64,000 bases of DNA from Streptomyces durmitorensis (GCF_023498005.1 NZ_CP097289.1:4774001-4838000); one strand, 5' to 3'. Counted from the stretch's first letter, positions 9,496 through 20,654 are shown. The notes: generated by a model from the letters alone, not told the origin. A program made the numbers and translations.

Positions 9496-10920
9496 ATGAG
9501 CAGTAGCACTACACACACGTCGACCATCGGCGCGATCGGAGCGCCGAGCAGGCGCAACACCGAGCTCGCGCTCCTCGCGTTCGCCGTCGTCATCCCGCTG
9601 TTCGCCTACATCAACGTAGGCCTCGCGATCGACGGCGAACTGCCCACAGGCATGCTCGGGTACGGCTGCGGGCTCGGACTGCTCGCCGGTGTCTCCCACA
9701 TCGTGGTGCGCAAGTTCGCGCCGTACGCCGACCCTCTGCTGCTGCCCCTGGCGACGCTGCTCAACGGGCTCGGTCTCGTCGTCATCTGGCGGCTCGACCA
9801 GTCGAAGCGGCTTCAACAGCTGCCCAACTTCAGCGCTGCCGCACCGAACCAGCTGATGTACTCGGCGATCGGTATCGCCCTGTTCGTCGGCGTTCTGCTC
9901 CTGCTCAAGGACCACCGCGTCCTGCAGCGCTACACGTACATCTCGATGGTCGGCGCCATCATCCTGCTGCTGCTGCCCCTGGTCCCCGGCCTCGGCATGA
10001 ACGTGTTCGGCGCCAAGATCTGGATCCGCGTCGGCGGTTTCTCCATCCAGCCCGGTGAGTTCGCGAAGATCGTCATCGCGATCTTCTTCGCGGGCTATCT
10101 CATGGTGAAGCGCGACGCCCTGGCCCTGGCCAGCCGCCGCTTCATGGGCCTGTACCTGCCGCGTGGCCGTGACCTGGGCCCCATCGTCGTCATCTGGATC
10201 ATCTCGATCCTGATCCTGGTCTTCGAGACGGACCTCGGTACCTCGCTGCTGTTCTTCGGCATGTTCGTCGTCATGCTGTACGTCGCCACGGAGCGCACCA
10301 GCTGGATCGTGTTCGGTCTGCTGATGTCCGCGGTCGGCGCGGTCGGCGTCGCCTCCTTCGAGCCGCACGTCAAGCAGCGCGTCGACGCGTGGCTCGACCC
10401 CATGCGCGAGTACACGCTGAGCCAAGAAGGCGTGGTCGGCCACTCCGAGCAGGCGATGCAGGCCCTGTGGGCCTTCGGCTCCGGCGGCACGCTGGGCACC
10501 GGCCTCGGCCAGGGCAACTCCGACCTCATCAAGTTCGCCGCCAACTCGGACTTCATCCTCGCCACCTTCGGCGAAGAGCTGGGTCTCGCCGGAATCATGG
10601 CGATCCTGCTGATCTACGGTCTGATCGTGGAGCGCGGCGTCCGAACCGCCCTCGCCGCGCGTGACCCGTTCGGCAAGCTCCTCGCGATCGGCCTGTCCGG
10701 CGCCTTCGCCATCCAGGTCTTCGTGGTCGCCGGCGGCGTCATGAGTCTGATCCCGTTGACGGGTATGACCATGCCGTTCCTCGCTTATGGCGGTTCATCG
10801 GTGATCGCCAACTGGGCGCTGATCGGAATCCTCATCCGCATCAGCGACACCGCGCGCCGCCCGGCGCCGGCTCCCGCGCCCAACCCTGACGCCGAGATGA
10901 CCCAGGTGGTCCGACCGTGA
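9496..10920 (+). CDS. rodA: RodA/FtsW-type SEDS peptidoglycan glycosyltransferase
   Basis: A 474-residue polytopic SEDS protein with about ten to twelve membrane helices. Conserved motifs include WIRVGGFSIQPGEFAKI (with the catalytic-region Glu/Lys), TDLGTSLLFFG and GGSSVIANW near the C-terminus. SEDS proteins polymerise lipid II glycan strands with a cognate class B PBP. The partner pbpA follows with a GTGA overlap (stop and start share bases 10917-10920), so the two are translationally coupled. It is called RodA rather than FtsW from this neighbourhood, not from a diagnostic residue. ATG 9496 is preferred over the in-frame TTG at 9487. Confidence 0.93.
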   Translation: MSSSTTHTSTIGAIGAPSRRNTELALLAFAVVIPLFAYINVGLAIDGELPTGMLGYGCGLGLLAGVSHIVVRKFAPYADPLLLPLATLLNGLGLVVIWRLDQSKRLQQLPNFSAAAPNQLMYSAIGIALFVGVLLLLKDHRVLQRYTYISMVGAIILLLLPLVPGLGMNVFGAKIWIRVGGFSIQPGEFAKIVIAIFFAGYLMVKRDALALASRRFMGLYLPRGRDLGPIVVIWIISILILVFETDLGTSLLFFGMFVVMLYVATERTSWIVFGLLMSAVGAVGVASFEPHVKQRVDAWLDPMREYTLSQEGVVGHSEQAMQALWAFGSGGTLGTGLGQGNSDLIKFAANSDFILATFGEELGLAGIMAILLIYGLIVERGVRTALAARDPFGKLLAIGLSGAFAIQVFVVAGGVMSLIPLTGMTMPFLAYGGSSVIANWALIGILIRISDTARRPAPAPAPNPDAEMTQVVRP

Positions 10921-12374
10921 ACAAGCCCCTGCGCCGGATCGCGATTTTCTGCGGGCTCCTCATCCTCGCCCTGATCGTCCGGGACAACTGGCTTCAGTAC
11001 GTCCAGGCCGACACCCTCGCCAAGGACGAGAAGAACCGCCGCGTGACCATCGAGCGGTATGCCACGCCACGCGGCGACATCATCGTGGACGGCAAGCCGG
11101 TCACGGGCTCCAAGGAGACGAGCGGCGGCAACGACCTCAAGTACCAGCGGACGTACACGAACGGCTCCATGTGGTCCCCGGTCACCGGCTTCGCGTCGCA
11201 GAGCGTCGGCGCGACACAGTTGGAGTCCATCGAGGACGGCATCCTGACCGGCAACGACGACCGTCTCTTCTTCCGCCGCAGCCTCGACATGCTGACCGGT
11301 GAGAAGAAGGAAGGCGGCAACGTCGTCACGACGCTCAACTCCGCCGCACAGAAGGCCGCGTACAACGGCCTCAAGGGCCGCGGCAAGGGTGCGGTCGCCG
11401 CGATCGACCCGTCCACGGGCGCGATCCTGGCGCTGGCCTCCGCACCGTCGTACGACCCCTCCACCTTCGCCGGAGCCGACGGGGACGTCTTCCAGAAGCT
11501 GGACAAGAACAAGAACAAGCCGATGCTCAACCGCGCCCTGCGCGAGACGTACCCGCCCGGCTCCACCTTCAAGGCGGTCACCGCCGCGGCGGCCCTGGAG
11601 CACGGTCTGTACGACGACATCGACTCGCCCACCAAGTCGCCGCTGCCCTGGACGATGCCCGACACCCAGACGCCGCTGCCGAACGAGGGCAACATCCCCT
11701 GCAAGAACGCCTCTCTGCGTGAGGCGCTGCGGGTGTCCTGCAACACCGTGTTCGGCAAGATCGGCTCGGACCTCGGCAAGGACAAGATGCTCGAGACGGC
11801 CGAGAAGTTCGGCTTCAACGAAGAGCAGTTCGTGCCGGTCCGCTCGAACGCCTCCGTCTTCCCCGAGAAGATGGACAGGCCGCAGACCGCGCTCTCCTCC
11901 ATCGGCCAGTTCGAGACGGCCGCGACGCCGCTGCAGATGGCCATGGTCGCCTCGGCCATCGCCAACGACGGCAAGCTGATGGAGCCGTACATGGTCAGCG
12001 AGCTGCAGGCGCCGAACCTGGACGTGATCGAGAAGCACGCGCCCAAGGAGATGAGCCAGCCGCTCTCCGAGGAGAACGCGCAGAAGCTCCAGGACATGAT
12101 GCAGACGGTCATCAACGAAGGCACCGGCACGAACGCCAAGATCCCCGGCGTCACCGTCGGCGGCAAGACCGGTACGGCCCAGCACGGCATCGACAACAGC
12201 GAGAACCCCTACGCCTGGTTCATCAGCTACGCCAAGACCGACTCCGGTTCGCCGGTGGCCGTCGCCGTGGTCGTCGAGGACAGCAAGGCAAGCCGCGACG
12301 ACATCTCCGGTGGCGGTCTGGCCGCCCCCATCGCCAAGAGCGTGATGCAGGCGGTGCTCGACAGCAAGAAGTGA
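10917..12374 (+). CDS. pbpA: PbpA: class B penicillin-binding protein (transpeptidase)
   Basis: A 485-residue protein with an N-terminal membrane helix (about 7-22), a dimerisation domain and a transpeptidase domain. The active-site triads are S216-T-F-K219, S274-C-N and K417-T-G, in the expected order. It crosslinks peptidoglycan on the outer face of the membrane, working with RodA, whose stop overlaps this GTG start. Size and context match the PbpA of the actinobacterial pknB operon rather than the larger FtsI. The KTG box reads GGKTGTAQHG. Confidence 0.95.
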   Translation: MNKPLRRIAIFCGLLILALIVRDNWLQYVQADTLAKDEKNRRVTIERYATPRGDIIVDGKPVTGSKETSGGNDLKYQRTYTNGSMWSPVTGFASQSVGATQLESIEDGILTGNDDRLFFRRSLDMLTGEKKEGGNVVTTLNSAAQKAAYNGLKGRGKGAVAAIDPSTGAILALASAPSYDPSTFAGADGDVFQKLDKNKNKPMLNRALRETYPPGSTFKAVTAAAALEHGLYDDIDSPTKSPLPWTMPDTQTPLPNEGNIPCKNASLREALRVSCNTVFGKIGSDLGKDKMLETAEKFGFNEEQFVPVRSNASVFPEKMDRPQTALSSIGQFETAATPLQMAMVASAIANDGKLMEPYMVSELQAPNLDVIEKHAPKEMSQPLSEENAQKLQDMMQTVINEGTGTNAKIPGVTVGGKTGTAQHGIDNSENPYAWFISYAKTDSGSPVAVAVVVEDSKASRDDISGGGLAAPIAKSVMQAVLDSKK

Positions 12375-12542
12375 CCCCTGTCACGGCCTCTTCACATCAG
12401 TGCACGTTGCGATACCGGTCCTGTATCGGGTGACGGTCGCGGCCGGGTCACGTAAGGCGAGCCGGGTACGGTATGCCCGGACAGCACACCGCCGGACCAC
12501 ACAAGGGTGCGGTCGGGACTGACGGAGAGGGCTGGATTAGCT

Positions 12543-14555
<2,013 letters not shown>

Positions 14556-14602
14556 CTAGACCCGCCGCAGTAGTACACCGCTGCACACCGCAGCGCACGA
14601 GA

Positions 14603-14643
14603 GGAGCCCCGGACACCGCCGAGCAGGCGGCGTCCGGGGCTCC
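14603..14643. terminator. Bidirectional terminator between pknB and the sortase gene
   Basis: An inverted repeat GGAGCCCCGGACACCGCC ... GGCGGCGTCCGGGGCTCC lies between the convergent pknB (plus) and sortase (minus) genes, so it can serve both. Confidence 0.85.
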
Positions 14644-14682
14644 TTCCGTGTGGGGTGCCGGATTCAGCGTGTGGTGCCGGAC

Positions 14683-15426
14683 TCAGTCCAGCTCCGCCGG
14701 CGGCGTCCGCTTGTTGTCGACCTTCTCGACCCGCTCCAGCTCGCCCCACACCACGTAGCGGTAGTTGGAGGTGTAGACCGGCGTGCACGTCGTCAGCGTG
14801 ATGTAGCGGCCCGGCTTCTTCGCGCCCGATTCCTTCGGGATCGGGTCCAGGGCCTTCACGTTGTACTTCGACGTCTCGGGCAGCGTCGAGTACACCTTGT
14901 ACACGTACCACTTGTCCCGGGACTCGAAGACGATCGCGTCGCCCTTCTTGATCTTGTCGATCTTGTGGAACTTCGCGCCGTGCCCGTCGCGGTGCGCGGC
15001 CAGCGTGAAGTTGCCTTCCTTGTCCTGCGGGAGCGCCGATTTGATCGGGTCCTCGTAGTAGCCCGCGACCCCGTGGTTGAGCACCTTGCTGCTGGTGCCC
15101 TTCCTGACCAGGACCTCGCCGTTGCCCATGGCGGGGACGTGGAGGAAGCCGATGCCGTCCTTGGTGTCCAGGTTCCCCGGGCCGCCCGCCCAGCGGTCAC
15201 GCACCTGGTCGCCCTGCTTGTGCGCCTCGCGGTCCGCGACGACGTTGGTCCACCACAGGGAGTAGACGACGAAGAGACCGAGCACCAGGCCCGCGGTGAT
15301 GAGGAGTTCACCGAAGACGCTGACCGCCGTGGCGATCGGTCCGCGTCCCCGTGGCCTCGGTGCGCGCGCAGGCGCGGGCGCGGGCGCCTCGGCCTTGTCC
15401 TCGTCGTGGTCGGTCGTGGCTGCCAC
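14683..15426 (-). CDS. srtE2: Class E sortase (SrtE2-like)
   Basis: A 247-residue membrane-anchored transpeptidase: a short acidic/Pro-Ala N-terminus, a membrane helix at about 35-57, and a sortase beta-barrel. The catalytic residues are visible as His in LAAHRDGHG, Cys in TLTTCTPVY and Arg in NYRYVVWG. Class E sortases cut LAXTG-type signals and attach surface proteins such as long chaplins to peptidoglycan in Streptomyces. The name follows its place beside pknB, as in S. coelicolor. GTG at 15426; the upstream sortase ends 24 bases before it, so the pair is probably co-transcribed. Confidence 0.9.
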   Translation of the reverse strand: MAATTDHDEDKAEAPAPAPARAPRPRGRGPIATAVSVFGELLITAGLVLGLFVVYSLWWTNVVADREAHKQGDQVRDRWAGGPGNLDTKDGIGFLHVPAMGNGEVLVRKGTSSKVLNHGVAGYYEDPIKSALPQDKEGNFTLAAHRDGHGAKFHKIDKIKKGDAIVFESRDKWYVYKVYSTLPETSKYNVKALDPIPKESGAKKPGRYITLTTCTPVYTSNYRYVVWGELERVEKVDNKRTPPAELD

Positions 15427-15450
15427 TCGATGTGCCCCGTTCTCACCGTT

Positions 15451-16713
15451 CTATTGGACGAGCGCGCTCGGCTTGCCCTTGCTGCGCGGGCGCTCCTCGA
15501 CCATCTTGCCCCAGACGATCATTCGATACTTACTCGTGAATTCCGGGGTACAGGTGGTCAGTGTGATGTACCGGCCCGCTTTGGTGAAGCCCGACCCCGG
15601 CGGGACCGGTCCGATCACCGAGGTGTTGCTGGGCTGGGTCTGCGGCAGGATGCTCGCCATCTTGTAGACGAAGTACTTGTCCTGCGTCTCCACGATGATG
15701 GGGTCGCCCGGTTCGAGCTGATTGATGTACCGGAACGGTTCGCCGTGGGTGTTGCGGTGGCCCGCGACCGCGAAGTTGCCCTTCTTGGCGTCCGGCATGG
15801 GCGTCTTGGTGCTGCCCTCGTTGTAGTGGCCGACCATGCCGCGGTCCAGGACCTTCGACTTGTCGATGCCCTCGGCGATCGGCACGACCACGTCGAGGCG
15901 AGGGATGTGCAGGAGCGCGAAGCCCTGGCCCGGCTCGAAGGCGCCCGGCTTGCCCTTGCCGTTCGCCCACCTCTCCTGGAGGTCGCTTGCGGCGCCGTTG
16001 GCCTGCTGGTGGGCGCGGATGTTCGTCCACCACAGCTGGTACGTCACGAAGAGAAGCATCAGGACGCCGACGGTGATGAACACCTCGCCGAGCCCTCGGC
16101 TGATCACCGTGCCCGCGGAGGGCTTAAGGGCACGCTCGGCGCGACGGGCCTCCACGCGGGAGAGGGGGGCCGCGGACGCTGCCGTGGAGGGCTGCTGAGG
16201 GGCACCCTTCTTGGCGGCCTTGCGGCGGGCGGCCCGGCCTCCCGTGGGGCGTTCCGGCTCGGTCTCGGGCTCGAACTCGGACTCGGGCTCGGGCTCGGGC
16301 TCGGCTATTCGGCGGGTGTCGGCGGTCCGCAGGCCCACGGTCTCGTCGTCGACCGGCGGTTGGGGGACCTCGGGTATCGGAGGGGCGTACGCGCCGTACA
16401 GCTCCTCGTACGTCGGCTCCCGCACCCCGTACCAGTCGCGGGCGTACCCCTCGGGGTCGTACCACTCCTGCTCCTGAGGCTGCTCCGGGAGCGGAGCGGC
16501 CTGCGGCTCCGGCTCCGGCTCCGCGGGCCCGCTGCGGAACCACGGCGACGGATGCTGGCCCGGCAGCGGGTCCGTCAGCGGATCGGCGAGGTGGTCGACG
16601 GCCGCCTCGAACGCCCCGGGCTGCTCGAATGCCCCTGGATCCCCGTACGACGCGTACTGATCGTCGCCGTACGGAACTCCGGAGGAATCGCGCTCGGGGC
16701 GCAACGCGGTCAC
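15451..16713 (-). CDS. srtE1: Class E sortase with long disordered N-terminus (SrtE1-like)
   Basis: A 420-residue protein. The first ~225 residues are cytoplasmic and low complexity (Glu-Pro repeats EPEPEPESEFEPETEPE, then Lys/Arg-rich). A membrane helix and a C-terminal sortase domain follow, with His in VAGHRNTHG, Cys in TLTTCTPEF and Arg in KYRMIVWG. I set the start at GTG 16713 because it overlaps the trpG stop as GTGA, indicating translational coupling. The ORF is open for 22 more codons inside trpG, which is unlikely coding. The SrtE1 label rests on position and partner gene. Confidence 0.88.
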   Translation of the reverse strand: MTALRPERDSSGVPYGDDQYASYGDPGAFEQPGAFEAAVDHLADPLTDPLPGQHPSPWFRSGPAEPEPEPQAAPLPEQPQEQEWYDPEGYARDWYGVREPTYEELYGAYAPPIPEVPQPPVDDETVGLRTADTRRIAEPEPEPESEFEPETEPERPTGGRAARRKAAKKGAPQQPSTAASAAPLSRVEARRAERALKPSAGTVISRGLGEVFITVGVLMLLFVTYQLWWTNIRAHQQANGAASDLQERWANGKGKPGAFEPGQGFALLHIPRLDVVVPIAEGIDKSKVLDRGMVGHYNEGSTKTPMPDAKKGNFAVAGHRNTHGEPFRYINQLEPGDPIIVETQDKYFVYKMASILPQTQPSNTSVIGPVPPGSGFTKAGRYITLTTCTPEFTSKYRMIVWGKMVEERPRSKGKPSALVQ

Positions 16714-17363
16714 GCCGTGGCCCTGCCCACCACCGGGGCAAGACCACTCGATCGACCAATGGCTCCCGTGTCGCCGCACTCCACGAGCCAGTTGGCGAGC
16801 ATGCGGTGGCCGTGCTCGGTGAGGACGGACTCGGGGTGGAACTGCACGCCCTCGACCGGCAGTTCACGGTGGCGCAGGCCCATGATGATGCCGTCCTCCG
16901 TCCGCGCGGTCACCTCGAGCTCGGCCGGAACCGTGGCCGGCTCGGCGGCGAGCGAGTGATAGCGCGTGGCGATGAACGGCGACGGCAGCCCTGCGAAGAC
17001 ACCCTTGCCCTCGTGCACCACCGCGGAGGTCTTGCCGTGCAGCAACTCCGGCGCACGGTCCACCACTCCGCCGTACGCCACCGCCATCGACTGCATGCCG
17101 AGGCAGACGCCGAACACGGGCACACCGGTGCCGGCGCAGTGCCGCACCATGTCGACGCAGACACCCGCCTGCTCGGGCGTACCGGGGCCGGGCGACAGCA
17201 GGACACCGTCGAAGCCGTCCTGCGCGTGGCGCAGCTCGACCTCGTCGTTGCGCAGAACCTCGCACTCGGCACCCAGCTGGTAGAGGTACTGGACGAGGTT
17301 GAAGACGAAGCTGTCGTAGTTGTCGACCACGAGGATGCGGGTCGGGCGTCCGTCGGTACTCAC
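16710..17363 (-). CDS. trpG: Aminodeoxychorismate/anthranilate synthase component II (glutamine amidotransferase)
   Basis: A 217-residue class I glutamine amidotransferase. The sequence opens RILVVDNYDSFVFNLVQYL. It has the oxyanion segment LSPGPGTP, the nucleophile Cys in GVCLGMQ, and the His-x-Glu of VQFHPES. It supplies ammonia to chorismate for anthranilate (tryptophan) or 4-amino-4-deoxychorismate (folate), so pabA is an equally good name. It is curiously lodged between sortase genes with GTGA overlaps on both sides: its GTG at 17363 overlaps the small membrane protein's stop, and its stop overlaps the sortase start. Confidence 0.93.
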   Translation of the reverse strand: MSTDGRPTRILVVDNYDSFVFNLVQYLYQLGAECEVLRNDEVELRHAQDGFDGVLLSPGPGTPEQAGVCVDMVRHCAGTGVPVFGVCLGMQSMAVAYGGVVDRAPELLHGKTSAVVHEGKGVFAGLPSPFIATRYHSLAAEPATVPAELEVTARTEDGIIMGLRHRELPVEGVQFHPESVLTEHGHRMLANWLVECGDTGAIGRSSGLAPVVGRATA

Positions 17364-17521
17364 TGGCCGTCCACCGTCACATCGTTGAAGGGCAGCAGCG
17401 GCTCGGCCCAGGGGAAGACGTACTGGAAGAGCACGTAGACCACAGCGAAGACGAGCACCAGCGAAAGCAGTGCCCTTACCCATGCGTTTCCCGGCAGATG
17501 CCGCCAGATCCAGCCGTACAT
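17360..17521 (-). CDS. Small single-helix membrane protein
   Basis: A 53-residue protein, MYGWIWRHLPGNAWVRALL at the start, with one hydrophobic segment (LLSLVLVFAVVYVLFQYVF) and a short acidic tail. GGAAGGGAC sits just before ATG 17521. An in-frame GTG at 17548 would add nine residues but has a weaker site. Its stop overlaps the trpG start (GTGA), so it is a genuine member of the sortase/trpG operon. Its job is unknown. A small membrane partner for the sortases is possible but only a guess from position. Confidence 0.75.
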   Translation of the reverse strand: MYGWIWRHLPGNAWVRALLSLVLVFAVVYVLFQYVFPWAEPLLPFNDVTVDGQ

Positions 17522-17552
17522 GCCGTCCCTTCCGTAGCCGTACGGCACCAGA

Positions 17553-18266
17553 CTAACGGCGCAGTGCCTCCGGTTTCCCGGCCTCGACGGGCTGGGTCGC
17601 GTCGAGGTGCGCCCAGACGATCAACCGGTGGCTGTGGCCCCACTCTGGCTCACAGGTCGTAAGGGTGAGGTAACGCCCCGGCCCCTCGAATCCGGACTTG
17701 CGCGGGACCGGATCGATGACCCCGATGTCGCCGGGCAGCGTCTTGTAGGGCTTGTTGTCGATGCGGTACGTGAACCATGTGGTGCCGTCGGTCAGGACCA
17801 CGGCGTCGTCCGGCCGCAGCTTCGGGAAGTCCTTGAACGGGTCCCCGTACGTGCGGCGATGGCCCGCCACGGAGAAGTTGCCCTTCTGGCCGAGCTGCGC
17901 GGTGTCCCCGTAGTGGCCGAGCCCCTTCTTGAGGATGTCGGTCCCGGTGCCCTGGAGCACCGGCTTGTTCCACGTGAAACCAAGCCGCGGGATGTACATG
18001 ACGGCGAAGGGCTTGCCGTCCTCATAGGGGCCGGGCTTCTTCGGGGACGTCTCGGTCTCGGCCCCGGTCTCGGTGGGCTTGTCGTCCGTGCCCGTGGACA
18101 CCGAGCCCTGCGACCACTGGTCCTGGAGCTTGTCGATCTGGCTGTCCATGGCGTTGTCGGCCTTCACGCCGGTCCAGAAGAGGACGTACACCACAAAGAG
18201 AACAATCAACGTGCCCATCGTGATGCACAGTTCGCTGAACGTCCTGACGAGCACTCGCACCGACAC
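17553..18266 (-). CDS. Third class E sortase
   Basis: A 237-residue protein with a membrane helix at about 12-35 and a sortase domain. It keeps His in VAGHRRTYG, Cys in TLTTCEPEW and Arg in HSHRLIVWA, so it should be active. It differs from its two neighbours around the active-site loop (EPEWGHSH instead of TP.FTSKY), suggesting a different substrate preference. GTG at 18266 follows GGGGGAG. A near-perfect parS site lies inside the gene at 17967-17980. It belongs to the same minus-strand run as DUF881, trpG and the other sortases. Confidence 0.9.
   Translation of the reverse strand: MSVRVLVRTFSELCITMGTLIVLFVVYVLFWTGVKADNAMDSQIDKLQDQWSQGSVSTGTDDKPTETGAETETSPKKPGPYEDGKPFAVMYIPRLGFTWNKPVLQGTGTDILKKGLGHYGDTAQLGQKGNFSVAGHRRTYGDPFKDFPKLRPDDAVVLTDGTTWFTYRIDNKPYKTLPGDIGVIDPVPRKSGFEGPGRYLTLTTCEPEWGHSHRLIVWAHLDATQPVEAGKPEALRR
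17967..17980. other. parS-like site with one mismatch, inside the third sortase gene
   Basis: GTTCCACGTGAAAC differs from the actinobacterial parS consensus GTTTCACGTGAAAC at one position. It lies about 32 kb from oriC, within the range over which Streptomyces parS sites are scattered. Confidence 0.6.
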
Positions 18267-18298
18267 AGGCTCCCCCAGCGGCTTACTCCACGGGCGGC

Positions 18299-19069
18299 TT
18301 ACTCCACGGGCTTCGCGTAGTGGAGATCCACTGTGCCCGAGTAGCCGGGAAGAGTCATCGCCCCGTCGTCATCGACTTTCCAGCCGAGGCCGTACGCGTT
18401 GACGTACAGCATGTAGTTCTGGATCTCCGGGGACGCGGCGAGCGCCGTCTTGAGCTTCTCCGGGTCGCCGACGGCCGTCACCTTGTACGGCGGCGAGTAG
18501 ACGCGGCCCTGGAGGATCAGGGTGTTGCCCACGCAGCGGACGGCGCTGGTGGAGATGAGCCGCTGGTCCATGACCTTGATGCCCTCGGCGCCGCCCTGCC
18601 AGAGGGCGTTGACCACGGCCTGGAGGTCCTGCTGGTGGATGACCAGGTCGTTCGGCTGGGGCTCGGGGTAGCCGGGGAGCTTGGCGGTGGCGTTCGGCGG
18701 GGCGTCGGCGAGGGTGACGGAGACGGCCTCGCCGCTGAGCTTCTTGGTGCCCGCGTTCTTCTCCAGGGCCTTGAGCCGGGCGTCGTCGGCCTTCGTGCCG
18801 CCGTTGTCGCGCTCGGCCAGGGACTCGACGTCGTCGCGCAGCGAGCCGTTGGACTCGTCGAGCTTGCCGTTCTTGTGGCTGCGCTCCTCGATCAGGTCGG
18901 AGAGCTTCAGGAGAGAGGCGTCGGTGCGGATGTTCGTGCCCTTGGCCGTGTTGAAGCTGGTGAAGAAGATGAGGCCCGCGAGCGCGAAAACGGCGGCCGT
19001 GAGCAACCGGACCGGCCGCCATCGAGGACGACGAGCGGGACCTGTGGGGGAGTCGGCGGAATTGCTCAA
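18299..19069 (-). CDS. DUF881 family membrane-anchored protein
   Basis: A 256-residue protein with an N-terminal membrane helix (about 23-41, [18 protein letters not shown]). A charged, probably coiled-coil segment follows ([15 protein letters not shown] region), then a C-terminal extracytoplasmic DUF881 domain ending [15 protein letters not shown]881 proteins occur beside crgA in many actinobacteria and resemble YlxW/YlxX-type proteins of Bacillus; their role is not established. The start read here is a TTG at 19069 preceded by AAGGAGATAAGG. It diverges from crgA, with 92 bases between. Confidence 0.85.
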   Translation of the reverse strand: MSNSADSPTGPARRPRWRPVRLLTAAVFALAGLIFFTSFNTAKGTNIRTDASLLKLSDLIEERSHKNGKLDESNGSLRDDVESLAERDNGGTKADDARLKALEKNAGTKKLSGEAVSVTLADAPPNATAKLPGYPEPQPNDLVIHQQDLQAVVNALWQGGAEGIKVMDQRLISTSAVRCVGNTLILQGRVYSPPYKVTAVGDPEKLKTALAASPEIQNYMLYVNAYGLGWKVDDDGAMTLPGYSGTVDLHYAKPVE

Positions 19070-19161
19070 CGTACCCTTATCTCCTTCAGCGCCGCGGAAG
19101 CACTACGCTAACGGACGCCCGGGGGAGGGCTCAGCTCCCCGTATCGACAGGAGAGACCCTC

Positions 19162-19416
19162 GTGCCGAAGTCACGGATCCGCAAGAAGGCCGACGATTAC
19201 ACGCCGCCCGCCAAGAAGGCGACGAACATCAAGCTGACCAGCCGTAGCTGGGTGGCGCCGGTGATGCTCGCGATGTTCCTCATCGGGCTCGCCTGGATCG
19301 TCGTCTTCTACGTCACCGACGGCAAGCTGCCGATCGACCCGCTGGGCAACTGGAACATCGTCGTCGGCTTCGGCTTCATCGCCGCGGGGTTCGGCGTCTC
19401 CACTCAGTGGAAGTAG
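19162..19416 (+). CDS. crgA: CrgA: cell-division/sporulation septation inhibitor
   Basis: An 84-residue protein with a basic N-terminus ([19 protein letters not shown]) and two membrane helices (about 32-51 and 63-80), ending GVSTQWK. CrgA is a small actinobacterial membrane protein of the divisome that coordinates septum formation with growth and sporulation in Streptomyces. The GTG start at 19162 follows AGGAGAG. It is monocistronic and divergent from the DUF881 gene, as in other actinobacteria. Confidence 0.96.
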   Translation: MPKSRIRKKADDYTPPAKKATNIKLTSRSWVAPVMLAMFLIGLAWIVVFYVTDGKLPIDPLGNWNIVVGFGFIAAGFGVSTQWK

Positions 19417-19455
19417 CGCCACCCCAGCAGGGCCGTGCGCAAGCCTTGCCCTGAG

Positions 19456-19666
19456 TTATCCACAGCGCTATCCACATCCCGGCCTCGGCTGGGGAAAAGA
19501 AAGACGATCTGTGGATAACCCACTCGGTGTTGACGCCGGTATGACTGGCTGATCGCCATGCAAGCCCTCACAGGCCCCTTGTCCCTCCTGGGGAAACCCA
19601 GGTCAGCGACAAGGGGCACTGTTGTTCCCCACGGAATGCACAAGCGTGGGCACACGCTGTGGACAA
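19456..19666. other. DnaA-box cluster outside oriC
   Basis: Between crgA and the rhomboid gene there are four 9-mers of DnaA-box type: TTATCCACA at 19456-19464, CTATCCACA at 19468-19476, TTATCCACA (minus strand) at 19510-19518 and TTGTCCACA (minus strand) at 19658-19666. The spacing is irregular. The region contains no gene. DnaA-box clusters outside oriC that affect initiation have been reported in Streptomyces, so a titration or regulatory role is plausible. Confidence 0.6.
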
Positions 19667-19707
19667 CCCTGGCCATCGGACGACATCGGTGAGCTTCAGA
19701 CGGACCT

Positions 19708-20601
19708 TCAGACGAGCTGCGCGGTCCTGATGACCACAGTCGCCAGGACCACGACGAGCACCACCGCACAGGTCCCCCACTGCACGAGCGTCCGCCGCTC
19801 GCGAGGCGCGTGCACCATCCCGTACGCGATCGCGACACCGGCGACCAGACCGCCGACGTGCGCCTGCCAGGCGATGCCATCCATGGTGAACGTGAAGAGC
19901 ATGTTCAGCGCGAGCAGCGCGATGACGGGGCGCATGTCGTAGTTGAGGCGCCGCATCAGGACGGCAGTCGCACCGAGCAGGCCGAAGACCGCCCCGGATG
20001 CCCCGAGCGAGGCGTCGCTCGCGTCGACGAGGACGTAGGTGAGCGCGCTGCCGGCCAGGCCGGAGAGCAGATAGAGCGCGAGGTAACGAGCGCGGCCGAG
20101 CGCGGCTTCCAGCGGACCGCCGAGCCACCACAGGCCCAGCATGTTGAACCCGATGTGCCAGATCTCCTGGTGCGCGAACATCGATGTGACCAGGCGGTAC
20201 CACTGGCCTTCGGCGACGCCTTCGGTCGGCTCGTACGGGTAGGGCGGCCATTCACCGATCAAGAAGAGATCGCCGACGAGCCGGTCGTTCGTGCTGATCG
20301 CGATGAACACCAGAACGTTTATCGCGATCAGGATCTTGGTGATCAGCCGCGGGTCGGCGGCGATCGAGCCGCCCGCGAGGGTGCGCGGCTGGTTCGCCGC
20401 GGGCGCGTGGCCGGTGCACGAGCCCTCACGCACGCACTCGGGGCACTGGAAGCCGACCGAGGCGCTGATCATGCACTCCGGGCAGATGGGGCGCTCGCAG
20501 CGCGTGCAGCTGATGCCGGTCGTGCGGTCCGGATGCCGGTAACAGCCCGGCAGTTCCTGTGCGTCCTTAGGCCCCTGCGGGCTGCCTGGTGCCTGGTCCA
20601 T
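19708..20601 (-). CDS. Rhomboid intramembrane serine protease with N-terminal zinc-binding domain
   Basis: A 297-residue protein. Residues about 20-65 hold Cys/His pairs (CYRHPDR, CTRCERPICPECM, CPECV) like a B-box zinc finger. Six to seven membrane helices follow. The rhomboid core shows HIGFNMLGLWWLGG, the nucleophile Ser in GASGAVFGLLG and the catalytic His in AHVGGLVAG. Such enzymes cleave single-pass membrane proteins within the bilayer. ATG at 20601. It is transcribed after the cyclophilin gene but separated from it by a terminator hairpin. The substrate is unknown. Confidence 0.93.
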   Translation of the reverse strand: MDQAPGSPQGPKDAQELPGCYRHPDRTTGISCTRCERPICPECMISASVGFQCPECVREGSCTGHAPAANQPRTLAGGSIAADPRLITKILIAINVLVFIAISTNDRLVGDLFLIGEWPPYPYEPTEGVAEGQWYRLVTSMFAHQEIWHIGFNMLGLWWLGGPLEAALGRARYLALYLLSGLAGSALTYVLVDASDASLGASGAVFGLLGATAVLMRRLNYDMRPVIALLALNMLFTFTMDGIAWQAHVGGLVAGVAIAYGMVHAPRERRTLVQWGTCAVVLVVVLATVVIRTAQLV

Positions 20602-20654
20602 GGGGTCCCCTCAATGTCCGTACGAAGGCGCGGCTACGCGCGCGCGGCGAACGC

